Below are positions 54,511-63,513 of a stretch of 64,000 nucleotides of DNA, piece by piece; the first letter of the stretch is position 1, and the number at the start of each line of letters is the position of its first letter. A model generated the notes under the pieces. The model had not been told where the DNA came from and searched no databases. It saw only the letters and a list, made by a program, of their open reading frames with translations. The position numbers and the translations under genes are program-made. Source of the stretch: Asaia krungthepensis NRIC 0535 (GTDB taxonomy: Bacteria; Pseudomonadota; Alphaproteobacteria; Acetobacterales; Acetobacteraceae); NCBI RefSeq assembly GCF_025995175.1, contig NZ_BAPV01000061.1:285671-349670 (forward strand), read 5' to 3'.

Positions 54511-55613
54511 AGCTCTCCCCGGAAGACGCGGTGTTGGAGGGAAGCGAAGAGGGCTTCTGCTCGCCGCAGAGAAGAGACCGCTTTTCCAATATTGCCATCA
54601 AGCGCGGACAAGCGCGCCGCAAACTTTTCTTGCGAAGCTAGGCTTGGCAGGAAGATAGGGGCTTCAGTGATCTGCTTGATGTTCAACGTGGGTTGAGCGA
54701 CGAGCCGGATTTCACGTTGAAAGTAGTTCTGCACAGCCTGAGATTTGAGCTGAGAGGCGATGAAAACTCGGTTCGCAACCTTTTTATCGACAGGCACTCG
54801 CGCGACAGCCCTAGCAATATTCACGCCTTTCAAGCCTTGGTGCGCGAGCGCTACTGAACCGATAGAGCCAACGCACGCGATTAATATCTCATCGCCCTTC
54901 AGTCGCGACTTCTTATGTTTGGCATCAACCTCCGCAGCCACCCGGCGGAAGTCCTTCGGGTCCAGCCCGGGTGAAAGGATGTCGCCAGCCCGAAGCAGTG
55001 GGATACCTTCCACGACATCGTCACCCGGCTGAACGACGCCGTAATTGATCTTGTCACCCTTCGTCACAATGTCGACCAGTGTGGCAGTGGCGTGTGTGAC
55101 CGGGTCCCCAAACATCTCATGAAAGATGGCCTGACCGAGAGTGCCCAGTTTGTCGAGGGCGCGGGTGCGGAGGCGGCAGAGCTCTGCTGCCTGATCCAGT
55201 ATCCCCGCAATCCGCTTCTGCTCCTCCAGCGGCGGGAGGGGGATTTCGCCTGCCTTGAGATACTTGAAATGTCGACTGTACCCGGCCTCGGGGATCGGCA
55301 CCTGGTGCAGCGCATAATAGAGATACTTCGGATGTGTACCGGGCTTGGGTTTCAGAACCTTGGTTCCGTCAGCCCCTAAGCAAAATGGGGAGTCGACATA
55401 CTTGAGAGACTTTGTGTGGTCACCGAATATGATGACAGGGCCGTCCATCTTGCAAAGACTGGATGCGTCGTTGGTGTAGCCTCCGACTCTCGACTGCCCC
55501 TGATCTACAATTGCGAACAGCCCTTTTGCTAAGTAGTTGGACTGTTTGGTTTTGACGTTGCCGCCTGTGGCGTCTGTCAGAACATCTCCAAAGGATACTA
55601 CCGGCCAGTTCAT
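54507..55613 (-). CDS. hsdS: Type I restriction-modification specificity subunit HsdS
   Basis: 368 residues with two target recognition domains separated by long helices. The first repeat ends with EIPLPPLEEQKRIAGILDQAAEL, the hallmark central helix start of HsdS. The second ends around IFLPSLASQEKFAARLSAL. It recognises a split DNA site, each half read by one domain. The start overlaps hsdM's stop (ATGA). The end overlaps the 333-residue gene (ATGA). The second TRD shows GDEILIACVGSIGSVAL, typical. The recognised sequence cannot be read from the protein. Confidence 0.94.
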   Translation of the reverse strand: MNWPVVSFGDVLTDATGGNVKTKQSNYLAKGLFAIVDQGQSRVGGYTNDASSLCKMDGPVIIFGDHTKSLKYVDSPFCLGADGTKVLKPKPGTHPKYLYYALHQVPIPEAGYSRHFKYLKAGEIPLPPLEEQKRIAGILDQAAELCRLRTRALDKLGTLGQAIFHEMFGDPVTHATATLVDIVTKGDKINYGVVQPGDDVVEGIPLLRAGDILSPGLDPKDFRRVAAEVDAKHKKSRLKGDEILIACVGSIGSVALAHQGLKGVNIARAVARVPVDKKVANRVFIASQLKSQAVQNYFQREIRLVAQPTLNIKQITEAPIFLPSLASQEKFAARLSALDGNIGKAVSSLRRAEALFASLQHRVFRGEL

Positions 55614-57148
55614 CCCAGCATCCCCTCAAGCCGATCCAGGCCCTCGGCGATCTCGGCCTCCAGCGCACGCAGTTCGGCGATGATGTCCGCGGGGGCGGCG
55701 TGGGTGACCTCCTCGTGTTCGATCTCCTTGTAGCGGTTCAGCGACAGATCCCATGATCCGGTGGCGATGATGTCCTCTGCGGGCACCATGAAGCTTTGCG
55801 CGGTGCGGGGCCGCGCGGTCTCGGCTTCCCAATCGCCCCAGCGGGCAAGGATGTCGGGCAGGTTGTTTTTCGCATGCTCCTCAGGCGAAAGCGCCTGCGT
55901 CGGGCAGACGCCCAGCTTTTCGGCGTCCAGAAGCGGCGTGCGCTTGTCATCAAGGCTGAAGCCGTCCGCCGTCATGTCGTAGAACCACACGCCCTCGGTG
56001 CCGCCGACGCCAGTCTTGGTGAAGATCACGATGGCGCAGGACACACCGGCGTAAGGGCGGAAGACGCCCGAGGGCAGCTTGATGATGGCATCGAGCTTGT
56101 GATCCTCGACCAGCATCTTGCGAATGTCCTTGTGGGCGGTCGAAGAGCCGAACAGCACCCCATCCGGCACGATCACCGCTGCGCGCCCACCGATCCGCAA
56201 CTGCCGCAGGAACAGCGCCATGAAGAGAAGTTCGGTCTTCTTGGTCTTGACGATCTTCAAAAGGTCCTTGGCCGTGGTGTCATAGTCGAGCGATCCGGCG
56301 AAGGGCGGGTTAGCAAGGATCAGGGAATAGGCGCCCTCGTCGGTGCCATGTTCCTCGGCCAGGCTATCGCGGTAGGAGACATCGGCGTTCTCGACCCCGT
56401 GCAGGGTCATGTTCATCGCGCCGATCCGCAGCATGGTCGCGTCGAAGTCGAAGCCATGGAACATGCCGTTGTGGAAGTGGTCGCGGGTTTGCTTTTTTCG
56501 CAACATCTCCGGGTGGTAGTCGCGCAGGTATTCGCCCGCTGCCACGAGGAAGCCGCAGGTGCCAGCCGCCGGGTCGCAGATGGTGTCGCCGGGCTGAGGC
56601 TTCATGATGCTGACCATCAGCTCGATGATGTGGCGGGGCGTGCGGAACTGGCCGTTCGTGCCTGCGCTGGCGATCTTGCCCAGCATGTACTCGTAGACGT
56701 CGCCCTTCGTATCACGGTCGTCCATGGGGATGTCGTCGAGCATCTGCACGACCTTGGCCAGCAGGTTGGCGTTGGAGAAACCAAGCCGCGCGTCCTTCAT
56801 GTGGGTGCCGTAGGATGATCCTTCCTCACCTAGCTGGCGCAGGAAGGGGAAGACGTGCTCATCCACGATGCGCATCATCTCTCGGGCCTCGAAATGCTTG
56901 AAGCGGGACCAGCGGAGATTGTCGTAGGGCTCGCCCTTATCGTCGGCCCCTTCGGGGAAAATGCGGCGGGCGATGGGGAGGCCGAGGTCTTCTGACTTGC
57001 GCTCTTCGACCGTCTGGAGGTCGTCGAGCCGCTTGATGAACATGAGGAAGGTGAGCTGTTCGATCACGGAAAGCGGGTTGGAGACCCCGCCGGACCAGAA
57101 CGCGTTCCAGATCTGGTCGATCTGGGCTTTGATTGTGCCTGTGATCAC
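55610..57148 (-). CDS. hsdM: Type I modification methyltransferase HsdM
   Basis: About 512 residues from GTG 57148; AGG lies about 9 bases upstream, and the conserved start region ([17 protein letters not shown]) begins right after. The open frame runs on to 57346 but overlaps the upstream gene and looks non-coding. N6-adenine methylase motifs: [13 protein letters not shown] (SAM site) and [11 protein letters not shown] (NPPF catalytic). The N-terminal HsdM helical domain has [12 protein letters not shown]. It methylates adenine in the site chosen by HsdS, with S-adenosylmethionine. 28 bp after the HigA-like gene. Confidence 0.95.
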   Translation of the reverse strand: MITGTIKAQIDQIWNAFWSGGVSNPLSVIEQLTFLMFIKRLDDLQTVEERKSEDLGLPIARRIFPEGADDKGEPYDNLRWSRFKHFEAREMMRIVDEHVFPFLRQLGEEGSSYGTHMKDARLGFSNANLLAKVVQMLDDIPMDDRDTKGDVYEYMLGKIASAGTNGQFRTPRHIIELMVSIMKPQPGDTICDPAAGTCGFLVAAGEYLRDYHPEMLRKKQTRDHFHNGMFHGFDFDATMLRIGAMNMTLHGVENADVSYRDSLAEEHGTDEGAYSLILANPPFAGSLDYDTTAKDLLKIVKTKKTELLFMALFLRQLRIGGRAAVIVPDGVLFGSSTAHKDIRKMLVEDHKLDAIIKLPSGVFRPYAGVSCAIVIFTKTGVGGTEGVWFYDMTADGFSLDDKRTPLLDAEKLGVCPTQALSPEEHAKNNLPDILARWGDWEAETARPRTAQSFMVPAEDIIATGSWDLSLNRYKEIEHEEVTHAAPADIIAELRALEAEIAEGLDRLEGMLG

Positions 57149-57176
57149 TTGCTGCCTGCTGTAATTGTCGCGCGGT

Positions 57177-57461
57177 TCATGTGCATGAGGAGCGCCTTGT
57201 AAATGACCGGACTTCGATTTCATGGGCGCGGGCCATGACCGTTTCCAGTTCGTAGTCCATTTGCCGTTCCATCCAGGACCGGGCGGAGGTGCCGAATGCC
57301 TTTTCAAGGCGTAGCGCCATCTCCGGCGAAATGCCGGACCGCCCATTCAGGAGGTTGCTGAGAGTCTGACGGTTGCACCCGAGCACCTGGGCGGCATTGG
57401 TGACGGACAAGCCGTTGGGATCAAGGCACTCTTGGCGAACAAGGATTCCGGGATGGGTCAC
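57177..57461 (-). CDS. HigA-like XRE-family regulator, no HigB partner seen
   Basis: 94 residues from GTG 57461 with GGAGGAG upstream. The helix-turn-helix [27 protein letters not shown] and the following [18 protein letters not shown] are the HigA antitoxin signature. HigB would normally be encoded just upstream, but the 120 bases before it hold only a short frame with no clear start and then an IS remnant. hsdM starts 28 bases downstream, so the gene probably regulates the hsd operon, or is an antitoxin left after loss of its toxin. Confidence 0.85.
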   Translation of the reverse strand: MTHPGILVRQECLDPNGLSVTNAAQVLGCNRQTLSNLLNGRSGISPEMALRLEKAFGTSARSWMERQMDYELETVMARAHEIEVRSFTRRSSCT

Positions 57462-57600
57462 GTCTGCTCCTCCATTGCTGAAACCGTAGAGTGATAATCG
57501 ACGGTTATCAATAGGTCGTCTTGCGCATAGTCGTGTGAATTAGTGGATAGACGTACATTCACGTAGCCAAGATGGCGGTCAAAATGACAATTGGGACGGA

Positions 57601-58008
57601 ATGTCCGCTTCTACCTTGTGGCAAGGCTGCGTTCGCACGCGCGGGGATCAGAACGGACGACCACTGAGCTTTTTTATGACTGCTGAACAGATCGACGATT
57701 ATACCGGTGCCGCTGCCCTACTGGACAGTCTTCCTGCTGCACAATGGATACTGGGAAATCGCGGGTATGACGCCGACTGGTTCAAGGACGCCCTAGAAAA
57801 GAAAGGTATAAAGCCCTGCATTCCAGGACGGAAATCTCGCGAAAAACCGGTCAGATACGACAAGAGAAAATATAAACGCCGCAATCGCATCGAGATCATG
57901 TTCGGCAGGCTCAAGGACTGGCGGCGTGTCGCCACCTGCTACGACAGATGCCCGACCGGCTTCTTCTCAGCTATCTGTCTCGCAGCAACCGTCATGTTCT
58001 GGCTATGA
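57601..58008 (+). pseudogene. IS5-family transposase remnant
   Basis: The frame gives the C-terminal 120 residues of an IS5-family transposase: DQNGRPLSFFMTAEQIDDYTG, NRGYDADWFKDALEKKGI, PCIPGRKSREKPVRYDKRKYKRRNRIEIMFGRLKDWRR (DDE glutamate region). The N-terminal part of the enzyme, with the first Asp, is missing, so this is a broken copy. Its 3' end with the element terminus (GAGACCTGAGCC) lies at 58008-58020. A related copy in opposite orientation begins at 63944. The two 3' ends differ at about 5 of 59 bases. Confidence 0.88.
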
Positions 58009-58068
58009 GACCTGAGCCTTGGGCACTTTAGTCCTCGAATGCTGTAATTGGACTTGCACAACACTGCG

Positions 58069-59853
58069 CTATGGGGCCGGCAATCGCCTCAAAGTAATCA
58101 ATTCGATTAATTTTTCAGCACGTCGCTCCAGATTCTGGAAACCCTCCGCTCCAGACTTCCGCTCACTGCGCTTTCCGATGAGATCTTCGACGGTCTCATC
58201 GATGGCAAGCAACTCAGAGTCATAAAAGTCTTTGGAAAATGACTCGAACTGCTCCCAGAAGGCAGTCTGAACTGATAGAGCAGAGTCCCGATAGGCAGAG
58301 CGCACGCCGTCGCGTGCGTCGCGGAGCTGTAGGTGGTATCGTTCCTGCTGACGGTCCTCAGCGATCTGCGCGACGACTGCCAGGACACCGCCGACTGCGG
58401 AAACAACCCGGCCGGCATTTCCGATTGTTCGGGCTACCTTGACGGCTCCCCAAGGCTGGAACTTCACGCCAAAGAACTTCCCAACGTTGTAGACAACCGT
58501 ATGCGCGTCACTCCCGCGAGCCGCCGTGGCACTGAATGCAGAAGCTCCCTCAGCAGCAGGCCCCGTGGCCCATCGAGCTGCCCAATTTCCGATGTCCTTA
58601 GCAATGCTCCCGACCTTCTTTGCCTTGGCGGGCCAATCGGCAAGACCTTCTTCCTTTGAACGCGCGTGCCATGCGAGCGATGCGAAGTCGCCGAGCCCGA
58701 CGTCGCTAGGTGTTCCGCTTTCAACCTGTCCAGTCAGTTCACGCGCGAGTACGCCATCACGAAGGGCCTCCAACTGACGGCGAAGCTCGCTAAATTCGGT
58801 CTCGATGCATAAGCGGGCCTCGTCAGAAAGCGCCTTACTGCGAGCGCTGGCATTGGCTTGGGCACGGGTATGGAGTGCTTCGACATCCTTCTCGGTTTTG
58901 CCTGGCTCGATCGACTCCGCGACCTCGTCGCCGTAACTCCCGATGGTGACAACAGCTCTTGCGATGACACCACTCATCGTTGTGCGCAAGCGACCTCGCG
59001 ACGCTAGGAAGATGCTTCGCTTGCGGTGGAGGAGTTCGAGCGCGGCGCGCTCTTGGGGAAAATCCGTTGACAGCAGCGCCGACGCTTGTTCTGCAATGCC
59101 ACGCATCGTGAAGAGCGGTGCCGACAAGCGACCTGTCAAACCACGCTCCGCTATAAATCCGTTGAGCGCATCCGTAAGCGCTCCGACGTTGGCAAGTTCG
59201 AGGAGGTCCACGCGATCCTCTTCGTCAGCGATTTGTGCCTCAATCCATGACCGGGCGTCGACGAAGACACCGCGGAAATCCTCAAGAACGAGCGGCGCCG
59301 TGACCTTCTCGATGTCGCCTTGCTTCGTCTCAGGTGAGCCTGGATCTTGGCCCATTTTGTTTACGACAAGGAGCATCCGACGCGCGTGCTGACGCGCGAA
59401 TGCGAGCTCTCGGAAGTGCCGCCCGATCGTGTCGTCAAACAGCTCGTTCGTAACGACGAACACGATGAGATCGGCGCGATCGATGATCGCATAGGTCTTC
59501 TCGTCGTGGTCGGGGTGTCCCGCATGTACACCCGGTGTGTCAAGGAGCCGGACACCCTTCCAGTCGTAAGCTGTGACTGCGTCGGTGCAGACGTCAGAAT
59601 CGATCACAATGTCCTCGCGGCCAGTGAGGACGCGAAGGATCGTTGACTTTCCCGCATTATACTGGCCGACGAAGGCTATGGTAAGAGGGGGCGCGTCGCT
59701 CGACATCCCAGTGATCCGAACCTCATCCACCTCGCGTTCGAGAGCTTTGACCTTTGGATCCTCGGAGCACGCGGTGGCCGCGCGCAGATCACTCTGAAGT
59801 TGCCGGGTTGCTGAGAGGATTTCGCCAAATTCGAAGGAAGCTCTGTCAGCCAT
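58069..59853 (-). CDS. Dynamin-like GTPase (LeoA-like), second gene of the pair
   Basis: 594 residues from ATG 59853, with GGAGAGG about 10 bases upstream inside the previous gene. GTPase domain at about 55-200: G1 GQYNAGKST (63-71), G3 DTPG (105-108), G4 NKMG (165-168, Asp replaced). Helical stalk follows, then a hydrophobic hairpin-like segment (residues 475-498, GNAGRVVSAVGGVLAVVAQIA), and a helical C-terminus. This matches bacterial dynamin-like proteins that bind membrane, such as LeoA. It overlaps the upstream gene by 8 bases and is translationally coupled. Together they would work at the inner membrane. The defence role is inferred from context. Confidence 0.82.
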   Translation of the reverse strand: MADRASFEFGEILSATRQLQSDLRAATACSEDPKVKALEREVDEVRITGMSSDAPPLTIAFVGQYNAGKSTILRVLTGREDIVIDSDVCTDAVTAYDWKGVRLLDTPGVHAGHPDHDEKTYAIIDRADLIVFVVTNELFDDTIGRHFRELAFARQHARRMLLVVNKMGQDPGSPETKQGDIEKVTAPLVLEDFRGVFVDARSWIEAQIADEEDRVDLLELANVGALTDALNGFIAERGLTGRLSAPLFTMRGIAEQASALLSTDFPQERAALELLHRKRSIFLASRGRLRTTMSGVIARAVVTIGSYGDEVAESIEPGKTEKDVEALHTRAQANASARSKALSDEARLCIETEFSELRRQLEALRDGVLARELTGQVESGTPSDVGLGDFASLAWHARSKEEGLADWPAKAKKVGSIAKDIGNWAARWATGPAAEGASAFSATAARGSDAHTVVYNVGKFFGVKFQPWGAVKVARTIGNAGRVVSAVGGVLAVVAQIAEDRQQERYHLQLRDARDGVRSAYRDSALSVQTAFWEQFESFSKDFYDSELLAIDETVEDLIGKRSERKSGAEGFQNLERRAEKLIELITLRRLPAP

Positions 59854-61996
59854 GTGCGCGGTCCTCTCCAATCACTTTAATGCGTACACCCACAAGGCGG
59901 CTGGCAAGGGAAACATTGCTGCCGCGCTTTCCGATAGCGCGCCCCACTTCTTGTTGTGGGACCCGAACTAGGGCCAATTGAGCCGAGATTGATACGTTCG
60001 TGGGCGAGACGCTGGCAGGACGCAGGGCGGCAGCTACCTTTTGAGCGACAGGAACGTCTGGAATCTCGTCGACCCACTCGCCGATCGCGAGGCCCACCCG
60101 CTTGCAGAACGCCGCGTTTTCGGTGTTCTCTCTCCAAAGGAACTTGACGCGAATGCCGGGGTCACGAACTACACGGGCGATTAGAGCTTCTTCCACAGGC
60201 GTTTGAACGAACTGGCCCGTGCGGATAAGAAGGCGGCGGTTGAGCCCTTCGACAATGGTATCCACCTGACGGGCCCCATCATTCAGGGATCGAGAGACCT
60301 CACTCATGCCAGTATAGAGCTGCCGTGTGTCCTTGCGAATCGCGCGAACTAATCGGCTCGTCACGCTGTCATAGAACCATTTCTTCAAGCCGTTCGCGAC
60401 TTCGCGCTCAAGGTTGTCGATACTTTTACGGAGGTCGGAGGTCACCTTTGCCTTCTGGCCTTGAAGCTTTTTCTCGCGGTCGCTGAAAAGCCATGACAGC
60501 CCTAGAGCGATCACGCTAACGCCACCGGCAATCCACCCGACTGGATTCCAAAAGTTCGCGGCACCGAAGTACCCAGCTACAGCGGCAACGCCGGCCATAG
60601 CACCCCCTGCTGCAGAGAGCCAACGCAGAGATCGCTGCACATCCCACGGGTCAAACTGTGATGGGCTGGCGGCATCGAACTCTCCTATCAACTTCGACTC
60701 TACTGACATCTCTCGTGAAAACTCAACGAGGCGAGCGCGAAGCTCATCAAGGATGGCGGTCTGCTGACGTTTGAGCCAGCCCTGGATGTCGAGCGCTCCC
60801 ACCTTATGGTTCCAGCGGTCACCTACATCCTCTCGTTCGATGTTCTCGTCGATGAACGCAGACACCGATGCGCGGAGCGGCTGTACGAGCTGGCTCGCTT
60901 CCGTCTCCGCGCGGGCGTTTGTTGCCCGGATGAAGCCACTAAGCCAGACATCAAGCTCTCCGAACTTGTCTTCGAGGTAATGAGCCGCTCGCCTCACAGT
61001 TTTTGCCTGCTTACCAAGCTCCTCTTGGAGATCAAGCAACGAAATTTGGGTACCATCGACGATGGTCTGCACTCGACGGACAAGGCCGCGTTGGGAAACC
61101 TCCACCTCAAGTGCGTGGAGGAGATCTCCGAGGCGGGAGCGCTCCGCAAGGAGTTCGGCATTTTCTCCATACTCGGGGCGAGTGGAGAAGTATGCCGCCT
61201 GCGCGTGGATCGGGAATATCCGAACATCGCGCATGCCAAGGTAGTCACGGGCGAGCCAGCGGATGCGGTCGAAGTGTCCACGAAGCTCGTTCTCGTCGAA
61301 GACGCTTTGTGGATCTCTTAGAAACCGACGCATGTTCACAGGCTTCTCGAGATCGCGCTTAACATTCAACACGAAAATGAGCGGCTTGTTCTGCTGGCGC
61401 AACTCCCGCATACCTTTGAACGACTCCTCCTGAACCCCGTCGGAGCTGGCGAGGAACAATACAACGTCGGTCTCGTCGATCACCGATAATGCCTGCGCGC
61501 GATCCTCGTCACCCTCGTACGCCCCAATGCCGGGGGTATCGATGATGCGGAGGGAGTTCCAGACGTACTCGCGCACGTCGCGGGTTGTACGCTGAGCGCC
61601 CTTACCAATGGTGGCACCGTCGCCGCGAGTGAGCGCCTCACGGATTGTGCTTTTGCCTGCCATCGTTCGGCCAAAGAGCGTGACCGTGAAGCGACTGAGG
61701 ACATTCTGCTTGGCGTTAAGAGCTGCGTTTGTCGCACGGAGGGAGTCCGCTAGCGTCGTCTCAAGCTTTGCGTCGAGTTCTTGAAGTCGTGCTCGGGCGT
61801 CTTCCACGGCAGCTCCGTCGGTCGGGACTCGACGCGCGACGGCTGCCACCGCTGCCTTTAGTTTCTGCCCAATCTGCTCAGCGTCGTGAAGGGCACGGGT
61901 GGCGACCTCAAACTCCTCTCGGGCGACATGCGCGCACTGCCTGAGTGCTCGATGGTACGCGTCGCGGTGCCTAAGGTCTCGAATAAGGTCAGTCAT
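59846..61996 (-). CDS. Dynamin-like GTPase with C-terminal NusA-type KH module
   Basis: 716 residues. N-terminal coiled coil (20-100), GTPase domain with G1 GRTMAGKST (109-117), a Thr-rich switch I (RTTRD, 136-140), G3 DTPG (153-156) and G4-like NVKRD (211-215). Helical stalk 300-450; two membrane helices at about 461-478 and 485-504. The C-terminus (about 602-711) is like the NusA KH1-KH2 module: RVVRDPGIRVKFLW (compare REPGSRTKVAV in NusA), AAALRPASV, then VPQQEVGRAIGKRGSNVSLASRL with the GKRG loop at 689-692. KH1 appears shortened. First gene of the pair. I know no such fusion; it suggests RNA or ribonucleoprotein binding at the membrane. Confidence 0.85.
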   Translation of the reverse strand: MTDLIRDLRHRDAYHRALRQCAHVAREEFEVATRALHDAEQIGQKLKAAVAAVARRVPTDGAAVEDARARLQELDAKLETTLADSLRATNAALNAKQNVLSRFTVTLFGRTMAGKSTIREALTRGDGATIGKGAQRTTRDVREYVWNSLRIIDTPGIGAYEGDEDRAQALSVIDETDVVLFLASSDGVQEESFKGMRELRQQNKPLIFVLNVKRDLEKPVNMRRFLRDPQSVFDENELRGHFDRIRWLARDYLGMRDVRIFPIHAQAAYFSTRPEYGENAELLAERSRLGDLLHALEVEVSQRGLVRRVQTIVDGTQISLLDLQEELGKQAKTVRRAAHYLEDKFGELDVWLSGFIRATNARAETEASQLVQPLRASVSAFIDENIEREDVGDRWNHKVGALDIQGWLKRQQTAILDELRARLVEFSREMSVESKLIGEFDAASPSQFDPWDVQRSLRWLSAAGGAMAGVAAVAGYFGAANFWNPVGWIAGGVSVIALGLSWLFSDREKKLQGQKAKVTSDLRKSIDNLEREVANGLKKWFYDSVTSRLVRAIRKDTRQLYTGMSEVSRSLNDGARQVDTIVEGLNRRLLIRTGQFVQTPVEEALIARVVRDPGIRVKFLWRENTENAAFCKRVGLAIGEWVDEIPDVPVAQKVAAALRPASVSPTNVSISAQLALVRVPQQEVGRAIGKRGSNVSLASRLVGVRIKVIGEDRAHG

Positions 61997-62170
61997 CGAT
62001 CCAGAAACTAAAATTACATTCGCTTCCGAGCCTGATTGTAACAGCGTCTCACGTCAAGGCGGGTAATCGCAAGTGGTTGCGCGGTATGATACCCCCGCCT
62101 TGAACCTACCATATTTAATGAACTGAAATTAAACGATTTTACAGAAGATGGCCTCAGTTTACGCATAGCA

Positions 62171-62203
62171 AAACCCCGCCAAGTCGATGACTTGGCGGGG
62201 TTT
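62171..62203. terminator. Perfect 15-bp hairpin terminator
   Basis: AAACCCCGCCAAGTC (62171-62185) pairs with GACTTGGCGGGGTTT (62189-62203) around a 3-base loop. With A-run on one side and T-run on the other it works in both directions. On the minus strand it lies just behind the tRNA-like CCCCCGCAACCA, as a tRNA gene terminator would. Confidence 0.85.
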
Positions 62204-62216
62204 CAGAAACTTTAAG

Positions 62217-62228
62217 TGGTTGCGGGGG
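62217..62228 (-). repeat. Initiator tRNA 3'-end remnant, probable att core
   Basis: On the minus strand the sequence is CCCCCGCAACCA, identical to the last 12 bases (with CCA) of bacterial initiator tRNA-Met as I recall it. The remaining tRNA body is absent: the next bases upstream do not form a T-arm. A terminator hairpin follows at the expected place. This is what is left at one end when an element inserts at the 3' end of a tRNA gene. A recombinase gene lies 300 bases to the right. Confidence 0.5.
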
Positions 62229-62527
62229 AACGATTGCTTCTCAGCTTGCAGCAATCACAAGTTGAGAGCAAAGCAGGATTAAGAGGCTGTTTTGATGAAC
62301 TTTTTTCTGCCCATGCATGAACTTTTACTGAAAATAAATCGTCCCTTCCCTCATAAAACGTAGAATTTATGCATCCAGAGCCACGTCCGCTTCCGCCTCA
62401 TTTCGGTCATAAGCGGCGTCGTTTGGGCCTCCGGAAAGCGGACGGTCTGCAATAGCTCTCGTTACCGGTCACTAGCCTCCTCCAAACTGCTGATTGCTGC
62501 ATGTGCAGCTGATCAGGAGGACATATC

Positions 62528-63166
62528 ATGGAGAAGAAAACTCGTTTTCCATCGCCTACGTTAAAAGCGTCCGTGCCTTGGAACGCAGGAAAAATGGTTG
62601 GCGCCAAGAGGGCGCTCAAAGAAAAGCACGTCTGGGCTATTCGGTTCTGGCTGGGGAGCGAACAGCGTGTCAGAGACAAGGCTTTGTTTGATCTTGCTCT
62701 CGATAGTAAGCTCAGAGGCTGCGATCTTGTCAGCCTTCGTATTGGCGACATCGTGACCAGCGGTCAGGTACGTCACCGAGCCATGGTCGTTCAGCAGAAA
62801 ACTCGGCGACCTGTACAGTTCGAAATTACAGAAACAGCACGGGAAAGCGTGCGAACCTGGCTGGAATACCGAGGTGGCGGCCTGAATGAATATGTTTTTC
62901 CCAGTCGCCTAAGCCCCAAAGCTCATCTGAGCACAAGGCAATACGCCCGGCTTCTGGATCAATGGGTTCAGGCAGTGGGACTGATCCCCGGTGAATATGG
63001 AACTCATTCACTCCGCCGGACAAAGGTTGCCATGATTTACAAACGAACCGGTAACATCCGGGCCGTTCAGATTCTGCTGGGCCATACAAAGCTCGATAGT
63101 ACAGTTCGATACCTTGGGGTTGATGTCGAGGACGCGCTGACACTGTCAGAAGCCACTGATCTCTGA
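62528..63166 (+). CDS. Small tyrosine recombinase
   Basis: 212 residues, ATG 62528 with AGGAGGA upstream. It has only the catalytic domain of tyrosine recombinases plus a short N-terminal helix region: box I Arg in LRGCDLVSLRIGDI, HSLRRTKVAMIY (H-x-x-R), GHTKLDSTVRYLGV with the nucleophile Tyr. This short form is common in acetic acid bacteria, often on plasmids. It may act as the integrase of the element whose end lies at 62217, or as a resolvase. Intact by eye. Confidence 0.9.
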   Translation: MEKKTRFPSPTLKASVPWNAGKMVGAKRALKEKHVWAIRFWLGSEQRVRDKALFDLALDSKLRGCDLVSLRIGDIVTSGQVRHRAMVVQQKTRRPVQFEITETARESVRTWLEYRGGGLNEYVFPSRLSPKAHLSTRQYARLLDQWVQAVGLIPGEYGTHSLRRTKVAMIYKRTGNIRAVQILLGHTKLDSTVRYLGVDVEDALTLSEATDL

Positions 63167-63194
63167 AATCGAACAGGCATCAGGAATTCTCTAC

Positions 63195-63237
63195 CTCCTC
63201 CCTATGTGTACATGTTATGGTGACACATAGGGAGGAG
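63195..63237 (+). promoter_or_regulatory. 15-bp perfect inverted repeat over the toxin-antitoxin ribosome binding site
   Basis: CTCCTCCCTATGTGT (63195-63209) and ACACATAGGGAGGAG (63223-63237) are perfect inverted copies around a 13-base spacer. The right arm contains the GGAGGAG ribosome binding site of the antitoxin gene (ATG 63241). As DNA it is a likely operator for the antitoxin; as RNA it would fold and hide the ribosome binding site. Confidence 0.75.
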
Positions 63238-63240
63238 ACT

Positions 63241-63513
63241 ATGAGTCAGCATCTTTTAGATAATTTACCGTCCCCGCAGATAGTCGGTGTTCGAGAGTTC
63301 CGCGGAAACCTGACGGCTTATCTGCGTCAGGTCAGACAGGGTAGCACGATCTTGGTGACATCTCATGATGAGATTGTGGCTGAACTGCGACCGCCGGCTC
63401 CTTCCTATCGGCCCCGCCGTCAGCCAGGAGCTCTTCGCGGGCGGATCAGAATGAGTGAAAATTTTGATCAGACACCGCCGGACATTCTTGAAAGTATGGA
63501 ACGCGATCTGTGA
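63241..63513 (+). CDS. Phd/YefM-type antitoxin
   Basis: 90 residues from ATG 63241 with GGAGGAG. IVGVREFRGNLTAYLRQVRQGSTILVTSHDEIVAEL is the Phd/YefM DNA-binding N-terminal domain. The basic linker and acidic C-terminus (FDQTPPDILESMERDL) would bind the toxin. It overlaps the toxin start (GTGA). Expected to repress its own promoter with the toxin, using the inverted repeat upstream. Confidence 0.9.
   Translation: MSQHLLDNLPSPQIVGVREFRGNLTAYLRQVRQGSTILVTSHDEIVAELRPPAPSYRPRRQPGALRGRIRMSENFDQTPPDILESMERDL

Larger units (their letters stand above)
61997..62527. other. Element junction between GTPase operon and small recombinase
   Basis: About 530 bases without a gene. It holds the promoter side of the GTPase operon (AT-rich, 62,000-62,160), a strong 15-bp hairpin (62171-62203), a 12-base match to the 3' end of initiator tRNA (62217-62228) and a less structured stretch before the recombinase. 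It is probably a recombination junction; see the separate entries. Confidence 0.5.

Noticed and set aside
57474..57600. HigB toxin fragment upstream of the HigA-like gene
   Set aside because: The minus-strand frame ending at 57474 reads LLITVDYHSTVSAMEEQ and has no ATG; I could not match it to HigB motifs.
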